A stretch of 64,000 nt of DNA from Molanna angustata (GCA_963576475.1 OY754981.1:19372570-19436569), one strand, 5' to 3'. Positions 45,060 through 57,599 are shown, counted from the stretch's first letter. Numbers and translations: made by a program. Notes: a model not told the origin generated them from the sequence alone.

Positions 45060-45510
45060 AGTTCACAATACATATACAAAATATAAAACAAACAAACTGT
45101 ATAGAAAAGATGCACATTAAGACATAACATATTTCCCTTTACCAGAGTGCACTCGTGTGTAAAGGAAACAATTTAATACAGAAGACACAAAATATTATAT
45201 GTACATATATACATTATTATTATCTATACAAAAAGAAGTTAATATAATTTACACATCAGTCAAATAATAAGTTTAATTTATTCTTTACTTTTATTTTAAA
45301 ATCATTATATTCAATTGGCAGTCTCAAATCTGTTTCAAGTTGGTTGAACCACACCACCCCATTGTAAATGTAGTAGTGCTGTGCAAAACTTGTATGTGTT
45401 AACGGGGTACACAATTGACGCAATATATTTTGTCTATCACTCGCCACACGTACAAAGGCATGGTGTGACCTTCCAGTGTCCTTATATATTTGAAATAGCA
45501 CATTTTTTAT
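45060..45510 (-). pseudogene. LINE tail, family F1, minus copy
   Basis: The minus frame at 45256-45501 reads LFQIYKDTGRSHHAFVRVAS, CTPLTHTSFAQHYYIYNGVV and WFNQLETDLRLPIEYNDFKI, ending LNLLFD. It is very close to 34932-35126. The class 1 hairpin is at 45136-45165 (outer CCTTTAC / GTAAAGG), with four bases lost from the inner stem. The two copies are inverted relative to each other, 10 kb apart. Confidence 0.87.
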
Positions 45511-46454
45511 AAATACTTTTAAAAGATATATTTTCTAGCCCCCTTTATACTTTGAAGTGTTTTTTATAAGCACAAAGTTTAGCATACATTTTTTCAGCGA
45601 TTTCTTCTTGGTTATCACTATTGCCGCAAAAACTGATCTGATAAAAATTTCAAACCTCGAATTTATATCAACTACAAAAACTCGTTAGACAATATTGTTC
45701 TCGAGTGTTTAGATACTTTTTATGGAGAAAAAAAAACTTTGAATTAAAACGAAAATTGTCTTTTTATTTCAACATTTGATTCGATTACAAAATCACGGTT
45801 CAGCGAGTGATGGCAGCAAACCACGTTACAATGAGAGCGTAGGATACGATTATCCGGTCGATTTGATAACTCACTTTTTCCGACATAGTCTGAAGATGTC
45901 ATTTTCGGTCGAATGATTTCTATACACTTCACCCAGTAAGTACACAGTTGTCATTTTAATCTAACCACATGTCAAAGGCATTCTACAATTCTGCTATCGC
46001 TTTCGAGTATTTTTTTTAATTCGTTCAAACACTAAAGTCTAAACAAAATTAAATGAACAAGACTATTTAATATCTCATGAAAAAGTGATGATTAAGAAAA
46101 TCAAGCTTCAATATAAAAATTTATGAACTCAAAAACTTGTTTTTTCGATTATTATATACTAAGTATTTTATAATAAGTATTTTCATTGCAGTAACCTTAT
46201 TCACATTATAATGGAATGATACAACATCAATTTATTCAACAGTTCCTCTGCAGATATCTATCGTAAATGAAGATACCTACTTTATTTAAAAGATTTTCAT
46301 AACCCACTATAAGAAGTTTATAGTCACACAATTCTAGATTATTTGTGCTGGAAACACAGATCAGTTTAGTTGGATGAAAAAGCCATATGGGAATAAACTT
46401 GTCACTTATGCAGGGTGCAAGAAATTTTTATTATTAGATGGTTTAGATGCCTGT

Positions 46455-46770
46455 ATAATATGGAAAATACTCTTCTTCTTCTTCGGCAGCCTGTTTTTTC
46501 CAATCTTGGTTATAGGCCTTCCCCTTGATCCTCCACAACTCCCTGTCTTGGGGTCACTGCATCCATCTCCCTCCGGCACATTTCTTGATGTCATCAGACC
46601 ACCTTGCCTGGGGTCTGCCGACACCTCTTCGGCTTGTTCTCGGTCGCCATTCTGGTCGTCACTCCTGGCATCTGGCAATATGCCCAGCCCAGCTCCACTT
46701 AAGACCAGCGACCCATTCTTCTACATCGGCTACTTCGGTTCTTTCTCATGACATTCAAAATATTCTATAT
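46455..46770 (-). pseudogene. RTE-type LINE C-terminal tail, family copy 3
   Basis: Reverse complement carries EQAEEVSADPRQGGLMTSRN-type frames of the same DNA that encodes DDIKKCAGGR and WMQCxQDREL in the copies at 5230 and 24085; frames are shifted by small indels. A CTTCTTCTTCTTC run (46470-46482) is the GAA tail. Confidence 0.85.
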
Positions 46771-47344
46771 TATAAGTAATTCAAAACTAACAAACATATG
46801 TAAATATGTTAGTTAGTAGGTATCAACTCCCACTGTACAATGACTATATTTTATATTGCTGATGGACGAAGTAAAATAATTCTAATCCATATAATAAAAA
46901 TAACAAATCCATTGATGCGTTAATACCCAACAAATTATAATGTTCTGTGGTCGTGGTGTCTTTCTTTCATTCAAGATTGTTTAATGATGCAACTTGCCGT
47001 CATGGGAAAATAATTTTGCGAAATAAGAAAAATAAACATTACAAATAAATCTCTAGTATCAACCGATGTATTATGTTTTAGGTACTTGAATGAGATCAAA
47101 GGTCTGGATCATAAACTTTAAATTATTTTAACACTTTCCTTTTTCAATTACATTTAGTACCTATTCAATTTCGTTGTTTCGAAAAAATATGTAACATAAT
47201 AATGGATATAATGAGATATAACATAATGTTACAGTTGTTTTATAAAAAAACGAAATTATGGATATTTCGTTTATCTACATATTTTCATAAGGATAGGTAC
47301 GGCGCTGTCTCTTTTTAATATATTTATTTTATATAGGTACGGCG

Positions 47345-48185
47345 CTGGCCGATTTACTAATGATATTAATAACAATTAAGCACTACAAATAATAACACTC
47401 AATTAATATTATTACCATTATACACTTCCTCAAAAGAATTAGCAGATCAATGCGTAAATTATTTCAAAGAGCAAAATAAAATGCAACAACCGCATCAGCA
47501 AGCTTTCAATTGGGAATAGTTCACCCATCCAGATACTTAACATATCAAAGGATTAGGCTCTGAGGAGGTCTCTATACTACCTAACAACCCTACTGATTCC
47601 CGAATATTAACGTTTAAAAAATCTTTAACGATTCTACATGTATTCATTATAAATGTTTTTTGGATTTTTATTATTAAGTTTTTCGATAAATCTATAATTT
47701 ATAAATTACGGATTAACAATTTTGGAATAATGCCAGTGGCTGAAATAATGAACGGTAATATTATTATTTTACGAGAATGCCAAAGTCTTTTAATATTGTT
47801 ACCTAAACCGATATTTATATAGTGTATTTTCTAATTTTTTCATCAAAAGTTTTTATAATATTACTAGAATTTGGAATAGCCACGTCGCAAATATATGTAT
47901 GTTATTTTTTTAATTTTATCATGTATTATTAAATCGGGTCTGTTATGTTGAATTGACCGGTCAGTTAATATTGTTTTATCGTAATAAAGCGAACTATTAT
48001 TATTTTCTAAAAATGAAATCGGATCATATTCATAATATGGTTTTATGTTTATCGCGTCAATTAATTTATACTTAAGAGCTAAATTTTGATGTATTATTTT
48101 TGCTACTTGGTTATGTCTAAATTTATATTCTGATTGCGCGAGAAAAGAACAGCCCGATATTATATGCTCGATTGTTTCCATCAGC
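47345..48185 (-). pseudogene. REL-endonuclease-type LINE C-terminus and 3' UTR
   Basis: The minus frame from 48181 reads ETIEHIISGCSFLAQSEYKF, then RHNQVAKIIHQNLALKYKLI, YYDKTILTDRSIQHNRPDLI and IHDKIKKITYIY. After a one-base shift near 47885 it resumes with CDVAIPNSSNIIKTFDEKIR, then ATGIIPKLL and MNTCRIVKDFLNVN. The His/Cys element followed by RPD...DVAIP resembles the zinc and restriction-like (PD-D/ExK) nuclease end of apurinic-endonuclease-free LINEs. I infer this group; a tree is needed. The 3' UTR continues to about 47345. A plus-strand relative is at 55415-55910. Confidence 0.75.
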
Positions 48186-50149
48186 CCTTATTATTATTAT
48201 TAGCCCTTATGAAATAAGATTATTGTTAGGTATATTTATATTTAAGAGATTTGGATATTGTCATATTTATATTGATAGCAAAATAATCACTAGTATACAG
48301 GTGAGTAATATAAAGGTTTTGCAAAATACGTAATTCTTTTGAAAACGGTTTTTTAATCCTTTAAATGTAGTGAGTTAGAAAAACTAGATAAACCTTGTAA
48401 AAATATAAATTGTAAAAATAAATAAGACTTTGAACCATAGTAAAAAAATAAATATGTAAATTTTGGTGCACTTGGTAAATTATGTTTTTTAATTATATTA
48501 TTTGGTGTCAGGTGTGGGGTTGTAGTTCGCAAGTATTTTTTGTGTAATAAAAAAAATAAACATATAAATTTCGGTGCAATTGGTTTTAATTTGTTTTTTA
48601 TTTTTTTAAATTTTCATGCTTTCAATTATGTTTTCTATTTTAAGAAAAAAACATTAAATACAAAAACATATTTAATGAAATAAAAATATTTGTAAGCCAG
48701 CGACTTAAATACATAGAAGCACGAAAAGTTCAGTATAACAGGAAAACAGTATAAAAGAAGAGGTATTCATTATTCATACATGTCACGTATTGAAATCGAT
48801 ATCTCTATGACGAAATGTACCCACATCAGTAGCTGAAATGTCTTTTTCTTCTCCCATACAAAATAATTAATTAACACCATCAACAGAATTATATCGAGAG
48901 GGTTTTTTGGCCGTCTGCATCATTTGTTCCATTGGGAGCATCTTTTTTGTACGTTTCTGAGTGATTTTTTTTAATCTCGTTGCTTTTGTTTGTGTGACTT
49001 TTCTTGTGCTTTTGTCGATGAACGACTATTTGAAGCGAGTCTTGGAATAATAAGGGTAACGCACTCAACAACCTCACACATTTGAACCAATGATGAGTTG
49101 GCATTTTGAATTTAAATTGTGTTAACACATTTGAAACCGCGTGCAGTAATTAATCACACGATAAATCATTTCTAAGAATCGCAAAATATTAGCTTAATAT
49201 TTTTTTTATTAAATATGAATTATATTTGCATATTGTGGTACTTGATTTTATTTTCGTTACTTACAAGCTTATTTCGACATCGCTAGACACTGATAGAAAA
49301 TGGTTTGAATTCGTTGCTTCCACCTAAAAAGTAGTAATTTATTTTAACTTGTACCTACTGATTTATTAAGATTTTTGACGGACGATTTTTAGTGAAACTC
49401 CACGACATTATAAAAAGTTCAATTTTTTATAAAATAATAGAACTTTATTGTCAGTAAAACAAATTTTTCAATTTAACTGCTAGGTATATTTAATTACGTA
49501 GTTCTACAATCTATAATATATGTGTTATATGATCATCTAGATATCTCTGTAGGTAATTCGTATCCCAAATAATAATTTGCAATTCATTGACTATGTTATT
49601 TTTTTATTAAGAAGTAGTGTTGTATGTTTTTTATGATTAATTTTTGTTTTATTGTACTTACGTTGACCAGTTCTCAGTGTGTTGATGTACCTTGGTCCAA
49701 TCTATTTCAGTGGATAATTGAAAACTTAACGAATTTATTGGAATTCTTGATGGACGGTGAGTTTGTTTAAAAAAGAAGCTTGTATTAATTGATTTATATC
49801 GTGACATCCATTCCTTGAATCTTTTTGTTCCTTATCTTACACAATTCCTCGATCTGCTCTATTTTAATCCAGATTTGTATTATTCAAATCAATTATGTAC
49901 CCCGTGTCACACTAGATCAGGGTTCGAAGGCTATTGAATGTTTTGTGTGATCGTGGAAAAAATGAAGGTAATTGGATTTGATTTCTCACATCAATGTTTT
50001 ATTGAAAATACATTTAAGATGCACTGAAAAAAATTGTAAAAAGTAGAAATGAAATTTCAAATTATAGTGACTACTTAACATTTTGTAACTCGTTACCAAA
50101 TGTTTTGTGCACACAGCCAAACCGCATCTACTGTTATAACTTTTTTTTT

Positions 50150-50335
50150 ATTTCCTTTTTTTTAAATGAATATGTCCTTGTTTAACAAGTACATATACGT
50201 CTTCCTACGTTCCCTAAAATAAGCAGAAAATGCTTGTGCTATAGGTGAACGAAATCGGTCGAGGCAGGATTCGAGCTCGCGACCACTGGATTACTAGCTC
50301 AGCGCGCTAATCGCTCTGCCATAGACCCATCTAAA
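50150..50335 (-). mobile_element. tRNA-derived SINE, family 2, minus copy
   Basis: Reverse complement: GGCAGAGCGATTAGCGCGCT, GAGCTCGAATCCTGCCTCGA, CAAGCATTTTCTGCTTATTT and AACAAGGACATATTCATTTA. A poly-T run on the plus strand marks the A-tail. Apparent anticodon AGT. Confidence 0.9.
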
Positions 50336-51129
50336 CTTACAATTTATATTTTATACTTTCCTCCCTATATTTTATTTTGGAAATAAAAATAAAACAAGTC
50401 AGATCGCGCAGTTTCATGTTTTTTATTTTTATTTTTTTAATTGATGTGAAAAACGCCATATAATCTGCAACTTCAGGTACATTCGACGCCCGACGTCGAG
50501 CGCTGAATCTGAACACAGCCCTGATATTAAGAAAAATATACTTTCATCACTCAACAAAACATATTGCAAAAAGTATTGCTGAGTTTGGCACTACCACGAA
50601 ACGATCTACCGATTTAACGTTTCTAACAATCTGCACTACTTTTTTCAATGAGTCTAATAATGTGACGAGCCTCTGTAACTAGATAATGTTATCATTCCTA
50701 ATATTGATGATTCTAGAGTTTTATAGTCTTACTTGAAGCCCAAACTTCAACCCATCTAATGCGGTCGTCGAAGTCTTGGAATTCAGTGAAGCGTGTCACC
50801 AATTACCCCCTCCCCTCGTCTTGAGCCATTATTACCTTCTCCACGAAACATCACCACACAATATCCATATAAAATGTGGTTGGTAAGTGATTATGGTGAC
50901 ATGAGAGGTGTAATGACCGGATGAGGAAGGCCTTCTGGAGAAACCACAACAGTAGTGCTATCACAGATATCCCTAACGCCACAATGCAATATCCTTAAAT
51001 TAGATACTAGACTAGATAGAATATATCAAAATTTTTACCATTAGCTGATGATGGACGATTACAGTTACAAAGTAGGTACCTCAAAAAAGATCAAACAAAT
51101 ATATAGCTATCAAATGTATGGCATCAGAT

Positions 51130-51300
51130 AAATAATTGTTAAAAAACTTCTACGCTGCTGGGAATCGAGCCCAGGACACATATAAACCATTTTTAATGCA
51201 CGCGACAGTTACCCTTACTAACGCGTAACTTCATAATGCATTAGGCGGTTTTAATATATTATGTTTTCAGTCACTAGGTTTAGCGTTATATGTCCTCTTA
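51130..51300 (-). mobile_element. tRNA-like SINE family 3, minus copy
   Basis: Reverse complement: ACCTAGTGACTGAAAACATA, ACCGCCTAATGCATTATGAA, GTTACGCGTTAGTAAGGGTA, then CTGGGCTCGATTCCCAGCAG, a box B-like sequence. The upstream part matches 35625-35770. Box A is not clear, so the tRNA origin is tentative. Confidence 0.55.
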
Positions 51301-51329
51301 ATCAAATATTTTATGATCTCATATATTAA

Positions 51330-51435
51330 AACATTGGATTTTTTTCTCTGTAGGGAGACAATTAAACTTACAGTAATGTAAGTTGACAGCCTATGACAGG
51401 TCGTAAGCTCTGTTGGTACCTAATCTTCCAGTGCT
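51330..51435 (+). repeat. Decayed copy of the 58-bp-arm MITE family
   Basis: AAACATTGGATTTTTTTCTC, then GACAGCCTATGACAGGTCGT and AAGCTCTGTTGGTACC match pieces of 21515-21831; the arms are mostly lost. Confidence 0.6.
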
Positions 51436-52254
51436 CCTGTAAATCGGTATATATTCTTAATTAATCGATACAACCTAAGGTCATAGACATTACACTTTCC
51501 TAACACCCAAAATATATAACATCATCATCAAGGAAACACGAGGTGCACAAAAAACTTCTGCAACAAAACGTAAAAATACACAAGCTTCTTGATAAGGAAC
51601 TCAAGGACTGCAAAAATTTTGTGTCACTCGTATTACGATAGTAGGTATGAGTGACAATTTAAAACAATTAAATGCCAAACTTTATATATTTTAAATTAAA
51701 TACGTAATCATCATATAAAAATTAAAAAAAAACTGTAATCAGGAGAGATGAGTAATTTAAATTTATTTTTATAATTCAAAAAGTATTATACACTCCAGCA
51801 CATGCCCATAGGCAAGTGGACTGGATACATCCATAAGATGATACCAATGACTCTAACTTAGACTCTATTGAGATATTACATAAGTTTGTCATGAAATTAT
51901 TCCAGTCCAATTCCATAATGCTTGAATATTCTCAAATTAATATCAACTTTCATATCAAAGCATGCTCAGAATATGAATGTAGGTATACTTTTTGATAGGT
52001 ACCTATACTGATTACGTGTTGTTAATAGTAGGTAGATAACGAAATTTCATAAGTAACCAAATTACCGTACATTTGAAATAGCTAAACTTGAGTTACTGAT
52101 GGTTAAAATATCGGTAGCCAAACACGTTTGATATCCTATTTTTTAGTGCAATACTATTTGTCTATGCATTTCTATCACAATATCAAAACAAAACATTTGT
52201 TATAGAATGCAGTATATATGTAACATAGCAGTGTGTACTGATACAAAATGAGAA

Positions 52255-52385
52255 ATGGGCGGGAGAGGGTTAGGGCGGCTTCAGTGTGGGCGGTAGGACG
52301 ACTGTTAGAGGGATGGATCGATGGCGCTACGTCCGCCCAATATTAACTAACTAGACGGCACGCCCGCCAACAGAATAAATAATAC
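52255..52385. promoter_or_regulatory. GC-rich islet of unknown function
   Basis: GGGCGGGAGAGGGTTAGGGC, GTGTGGGCGGTAGGACGACT, GGATCGATGGCGCTACGTCC and GGCACGCCCGCCAACAG lie within 130 bases of otherwise AT-rich intron. No open frame or repeat copy is recognised. It could be a regulatory element or an old GC-rich insertion. Confidence 0.3.
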
Positions 52386-53149
52386 TTCATAATAACACCC
52401 AACAAGGGTCTATAGTATAGGTATTGTAATAATATTACCTACAACGTCACTAAAATATCACCACGCGGCTTTTTCACATAATAATAATAGCGAGACTATC
52501 GGTCAAATGTACGAGCCACGTTGTGCCGAACTCAAACTTAGTTTTAGAACCAAATAAGTAATGAATCATTTTACCAACTAGGTAGGTATATGTGGTTTGG
52601 ACTTTTGAAATAAAGAACGAGGAACGGCTTAAAAATGTAGGTTTACAAAAAGATGTTAGAAATGGAGTGAAAAGCAGAGAATGGCATGACCATGTGATAA
52701 TGTTTTGAAAAAAAACATAACATGATTGAATAATCGACGAGCATGTATATATGTATAAGACGATACATGAATGTAAAGAAAGACATGAATATTTTCAAGG
52801 ATAGTAGTAACTATAGATACCTACCTTTGACGATCGGTTCTCTCTGCCTACATATATTGACGTTTGCGAGTATGAAAATTCAAAATAAATGCAGTTGAAA
52901 TAAGCTCGCTGAGAAAAGTACCTAAATTCATCGATTTATATGTAGGTACTACGTACAATTCAATGCTTAAATTAGAATTTGTCATCCAATGAATGAAATT
53001 TGGACACTTTGATATTGTATAGGCACATGTAGAATTAATGATGATCACCTGATGAAATAATTAATCAATTTCTGATAATAAGGGTAGCCTAATTATTTTG
53101 TTCCATGATTTTAACTGTGACCCGGTCTTGACTATGTATTCTAAGAAGA

Positions 53150-53307
53150 CCCCCCTAGACAACGTATCATTTAGCTCAAGATAAGAAACGAGAAAAGATA
53201 ACTCAATGTATGGAAGTGACAGTTGCCAGTGCCAGTCACGTGACAACTGTCACTTCCATATATTGAGTTATCTTTTCTTGAGCTAAATGACATGTTGTCT
53301 AGGGGGG
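53150..53307. mobile_element. Hairpin MITE 'CCCCCCTAGACAACGTG', copy 3
   Basis: CCCCCCTAGACAACGTATCA to ATGACATGTTGTCTAGGGGG. The arms carry TAACTCAATGTATGGAAGTG and its inverse. The centre, GTCACGTGAC, is at 53235-53244. Confidence 0.9.
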
Positions 53308-54120
53308 TTGATTTGTAGCTGGAGTTGTTGTAAATAACACAAAACAATGATTTTGGGACCTACCTGATTTGAATAATTTTATTTATGTTATTATCAAAGG
53401 TTTTACAATTTCTAATTATTTCACTATGATATCAGATGCACATCCGATAGCCTTACCATAGTTAAGTTTTTGACATATGTAGGTACCTATTGCAGAAAGA
53501 ATTCATAGCAATAGCTACTAACTTTATAAAAAAACTGGTGTAGGTACAACACTCGACTGGCTGTGTATTTCTTAGTAAAAACTAGGATGATTACCAGGAA
53601 CGATTTCCATTCAAGAGATTACTTACATGGTAACAAAAACCAACACATGGGCTATTAGATAATATTTTAAATGATAAAAAATATACCTACGATTATTCTT
53701 CGCAAACACTTTACTCAAAAATTTCAATCAACTACATATTGCATTATTTTATACATATATATGAGCTAATTATATGATTGCAGTTATAATTTCGATAGTC
53801 AGAAAACTTAGTGTTTGCTTACAGCTTCAATAGTAAAAAAAGATAATAAGGGACTTTCGTTTCGTTTCTAAAGACAACATGACATTTTATATAGAAGAAA
53901 TTCATTTATTTATTCATCTGTCAAGAGAAGACGACCATTTCGTCTGATGAAGGCCTAATTCAACTGGTTCAACCAAAAGCTACACGTCTGTGCTGTATAA
54001 GGAACAAACAGTTTCATTTTAATATTATTATTTATAATGGAGTTCAACAAATTAAACGATGCCATTATTCGAACTAGAAGGTTAAATCATCTGACATTTC
54101 TCAAAATACAAACACACTGT

Positions 54121-54707
54121 ATTTTTACTCCTCACTAACCCAAGGGGAAATAGTGGTGAGTTATGATTTCACAATTTTTAAGGGTATTTTTTATTGCAGA
54201 TTATCAACTAGTATCATGCTGAGATTGTATTCTGAAAGATTCATCACAATGTATCTGTGTGTGTGTGCTATGTGCTATTTGCTATGTGCTGTGTGCTATG
54301 TACGGCGTCTTTATTTTACTTTATCGATTATAGACTAAAGTACTCATTCAATTCTTTTCAAATTTTGCAAATATGTAGGTATATCTAATACTCGCTTAGA
54401 CCCTATTAGATTTTGAACGATATATGAATAGTGCTTCTCAATTTTTTAACTGTCAAGTATTTCAAAGTGACCCCAAGCTCAGGAAACTTAAAATTTGAAA
54501 TTTTTATTTTCAAATTGGTAAAAAGGCACATCACTTTCATAAAATGGCATTGAAGAGTTATCAAGTTTTTGCAATAAAATATATAAATAAAAAATAATTT
54601 AACAAACTCATTTCATGAAAATGCTGAAAATTTTCCATACAAAATTTGAATACTTTATAGAATGACTTGTTAGTGAGGAGTTTAGCGTTGGCCACAACCC
54701 ACTTGTT
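54121..54707 (+). repeat. 590-bp dispersed repeat, plus copy
   Basis: Colinear with the reverse complement of 3587-4150. It starts TTTTTACTCCTCACTAACCC and contains GTGAGTTATGATTTCACAAT, CAACTAGTATCATGCTGAGA, GTACGGCG, AGTGCTTCTCAATTTTTTAA, and ends TTTAGCGTTGGCCACAACCC. AGTGAGGAGT at 54673-54682 inverts the opening ACTCCTCACT. A CTATGTGCTATTTGCTATGT expansion is private to this copy. Confidence 0.85.
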
Positions 54708-55414
54708 TTATGTGTATTTATTTGGTAATGCTTTTCAATGAAAAAATGTACTCACTTAGAAACGATTTCCAATTAGGTCATATAATGTTTAAAACCTTTC
54801 TACTAACAATATTAGTTTTGAAATGGAGTTTTTCAATTGAAAATAAGTTATTGATTAAGATCGTTGGCGATCCAATGCACCTATGTAGGCATTGTGCTCC
54901 AGCAAAATTATGGGTATCTCAACTTTCACAATACCTATATAAACATCAAAGGTTTATTTTTTTCAACCATGTTGCTCAGATTTATCATACCATCGACTAC
55001 CCGTCCAGGCCAATTCATTATTCTGAATTCATTTCATAATTTATATTTTATTTATGTCTTTTGTTTATTTTTCAACCGATAATATTATTGGTATTTTGTC
55101 GTCGGAAACAAAAAACAACGAGGTCCGCACTTAATATTTATGAATGCGCTCTTGATGATGCAATTTTATAGCAAATGAAAGACTCAAATTTATTGGTTAA
55201 ATAATTGTATCGATAAATCCTTTGCATCGTATAAATCTTTCCATATGACAAATTATCCAGTCGACAATTATGATTGTTACCCCGTAAGTTTTGCCATTGT
55301 TGATGAAATATGACATACAGTGAAAAATACCCAATTGTGACAAAAAAAATCAAAATTTACTCATCATTTTATGATCGAATCGTGCATTTTGAAAGGTGAT
55401 TTAATCAATAATAT

Positions 55415-55910
55415 TTATAGTTAATTCAAAAAAATGCAAAAAAAACTGTAATAATGAATACATGTAGAATCGTTAAAGATTTTTCAAACGTTAATATTCG
55501 GAAATCAGTATAGAGACCTCCTCAGGGCCTAATGCTTTGCTATGTTAAGTATCTGGATGGGTGAAGTATTCCCAATTGAAAGCTTGATGATGCGTTTGTT
55601 GCATTTTATTTTGTTCTATTTAATAATATACAATTTACGCATTAATCTGCTAATTCTTTCGAGGAAATGTATAATGGTAATAATAATAATTGAGTGTTAT
55701 TATTTGTAGTGCTATTGACATTTTCCCCGTTTAACCGAAATTTACCGAAAACCAAGCGGAAAACTATTTTATTTTCAGTTATTTATATCCAATTGAAGCT
55801 TTATCTATGCGTTTGTTACACTTTATTTTGATCTGATAAATAATTTACATTTTATGCATTGATTTGTTAGTTTCTTTTGAGGAAGAGTTAATTGTATATA
55901 AATCAGCACA
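55415..55910 (+). pseudogene. REL-type LINE 3' end, plus copy, partly duplicated
   Basis: GAATACATGTAGAATCGTTA encodes NTCRIVKDF as in 47345-48185. The 3' UTR then follows: AGAGACCTCCTCAGGGCCTA, AAGTATCTGGATGGGTGAAG, CCCAATTGAAAGCTTGATGA. A second, more diverged 3' UTR segment, ATCCAATTGAAGCTTTATCT, follows about 220 bases later. Confidence 0.75.
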
Positions 55911-56245
55911 GTTATTTCAAGTGATATTCAGTCGATTCCTTTACATATTATCTCAAAAATAACTTGCTATTTAAAATTTACCTATACTTTTGCTCATCTT
56001 TTCATACTTTAGCTTGGTTAGCCATTAAATGGTTTTCTGCAATTTTTGACTTATTATTTCAATATTCTTACCTACCTTTTTCTTCCTCGTTACAATGTTA
56101 AGTTCACGACTCGTGCCACAACACAAGTAGGTTTATATGGACATCCATTCCTGTACCAGTATGATAATTGGATCAATTAATTATTGTGACAAGTATGTAA
56201 CTACATACTACTCTTCTCTGATTTTTTTGCTATAGGCACTTGAGA

Positions 56246-56515
56246 TTTATTTATTTATTTATTTACTACCAAAGATATAAATACATAAAATAGTCATTCA
56301 AACAGCTACCTAAAGAGTGCATATACCATAGTAAAATCATAACAACATAATGCTTTAAATACGAGTAGGTACATAAGTATATGTCATCATTCAGTATCAT
56401 CATTCCAACAAATTCCAACCCTCTTGCGTTTCTATTTAAAACCTTCGAGACTTTGTTACACTCTCGCATCGTAGAGTGCAGCTCTACTCGTCCAAAAAGC
56501 ACATTCAATTTTATA
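56246..56515 (-). repeat. Probable retroelement 3' end with AAAT tail
   Basis: A TTTATTTATTTATTTATTTA run at 56246-56265 would be the tail of a minus-strand insertion. The 80-codon minus frame above it (FGRVELHSTMRECNKVSKVL) is LINE-like in tone, but I cannot place it. Confidence 0.4.
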
Positions 56516-57599
56516 ATAATCTGTCAAATTTATTGAATATTGATAACATTTTTGGTTCACTTGGTGCAGGTTTTATTAACATTAAAAATTGCATGAACTT
56601 TGGATTTGCGTTACTCTTTTGTATTAGTTTTGAATGTGTTATAATTTGTATCATTCTGTTGTCGCACAGTATCTTTCTATCGATTTCACTGCCATGTGGT
56701 CATGTTGATCTAATGTAAAGGTTTTATTTACCCTTGTATATTCTTTCTGTTGCTCCGACAATCCGAAACCTGTTACTGCCACAGAGGCTGTCTTCAAACC
56801 ATGATTTGTGTTACCAGCTTCTTTGAGTCGTTCCATTCTGATGTGACTAAACTGCTGGTGCGGCTTTGAGACACTTTTCGCAATTAGGTACCTATGCGGA
56901 TAAAAAATGCCCACTCAAATAAATCAATCATGTGATTGTAACTACCTATACAATATGGGTACTCTGTGAGAGCATTTATTGCAACTATTTAATATAGGTA
57001 CTCGTTTCTTTTGCTGACATTTCTGATGAAGGTGTACCATCTGCATCTGCAGATTCATTTATAATAGCGTTTTATGCAATGATTTTTGCAAATATATAAC
57101 TCGTTATTGCAAATGGAAATTTGAATATTTTACAATAGGCAAAATAACATCCACATTATTTTTTAAAATTCTCATTACGATATATTATTTTTACACTATT
57201 GTATAATCATAAGTCACTGCTAGGTCTCTCGTACAATGTAATTACATAGTTACTATACAATCAAATTATACAACGCAATAAATTATGGCATTTAACAACG
57301 AAAATAAAAACAATGAAAATAGTGTTAATCAAAAAGAAATAAAATTTATAACAAAGACATCAGAAAACGAAAAAAGGAAAATAAAATAAGTCATAACAAA
57401 ACAGCGAAAACAAAGGAGATCAAAATAAAACAATACAATTAAGCTAATCAAAAACAGCAATGAAAAATAAGGTGAATAAGAATAAAAACAATAAAAATAT
57501 ATTAAATCAAAAATAAAGCAACAAAAACATAGTAAGTTTCCTGAATGAAAAATTATTTTAAAAAATATATATATTTTATCACAGCACTTATATGTTTAG

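Noticed and set aside
53930..53985. Another hammerhead-like word (GTCTGATGAAGGCC...ACACGTC)
   Set aside because: CTGATGA is present, but stem II does not close and GAAA is replaced by CAAAAG; too degenerate to support.
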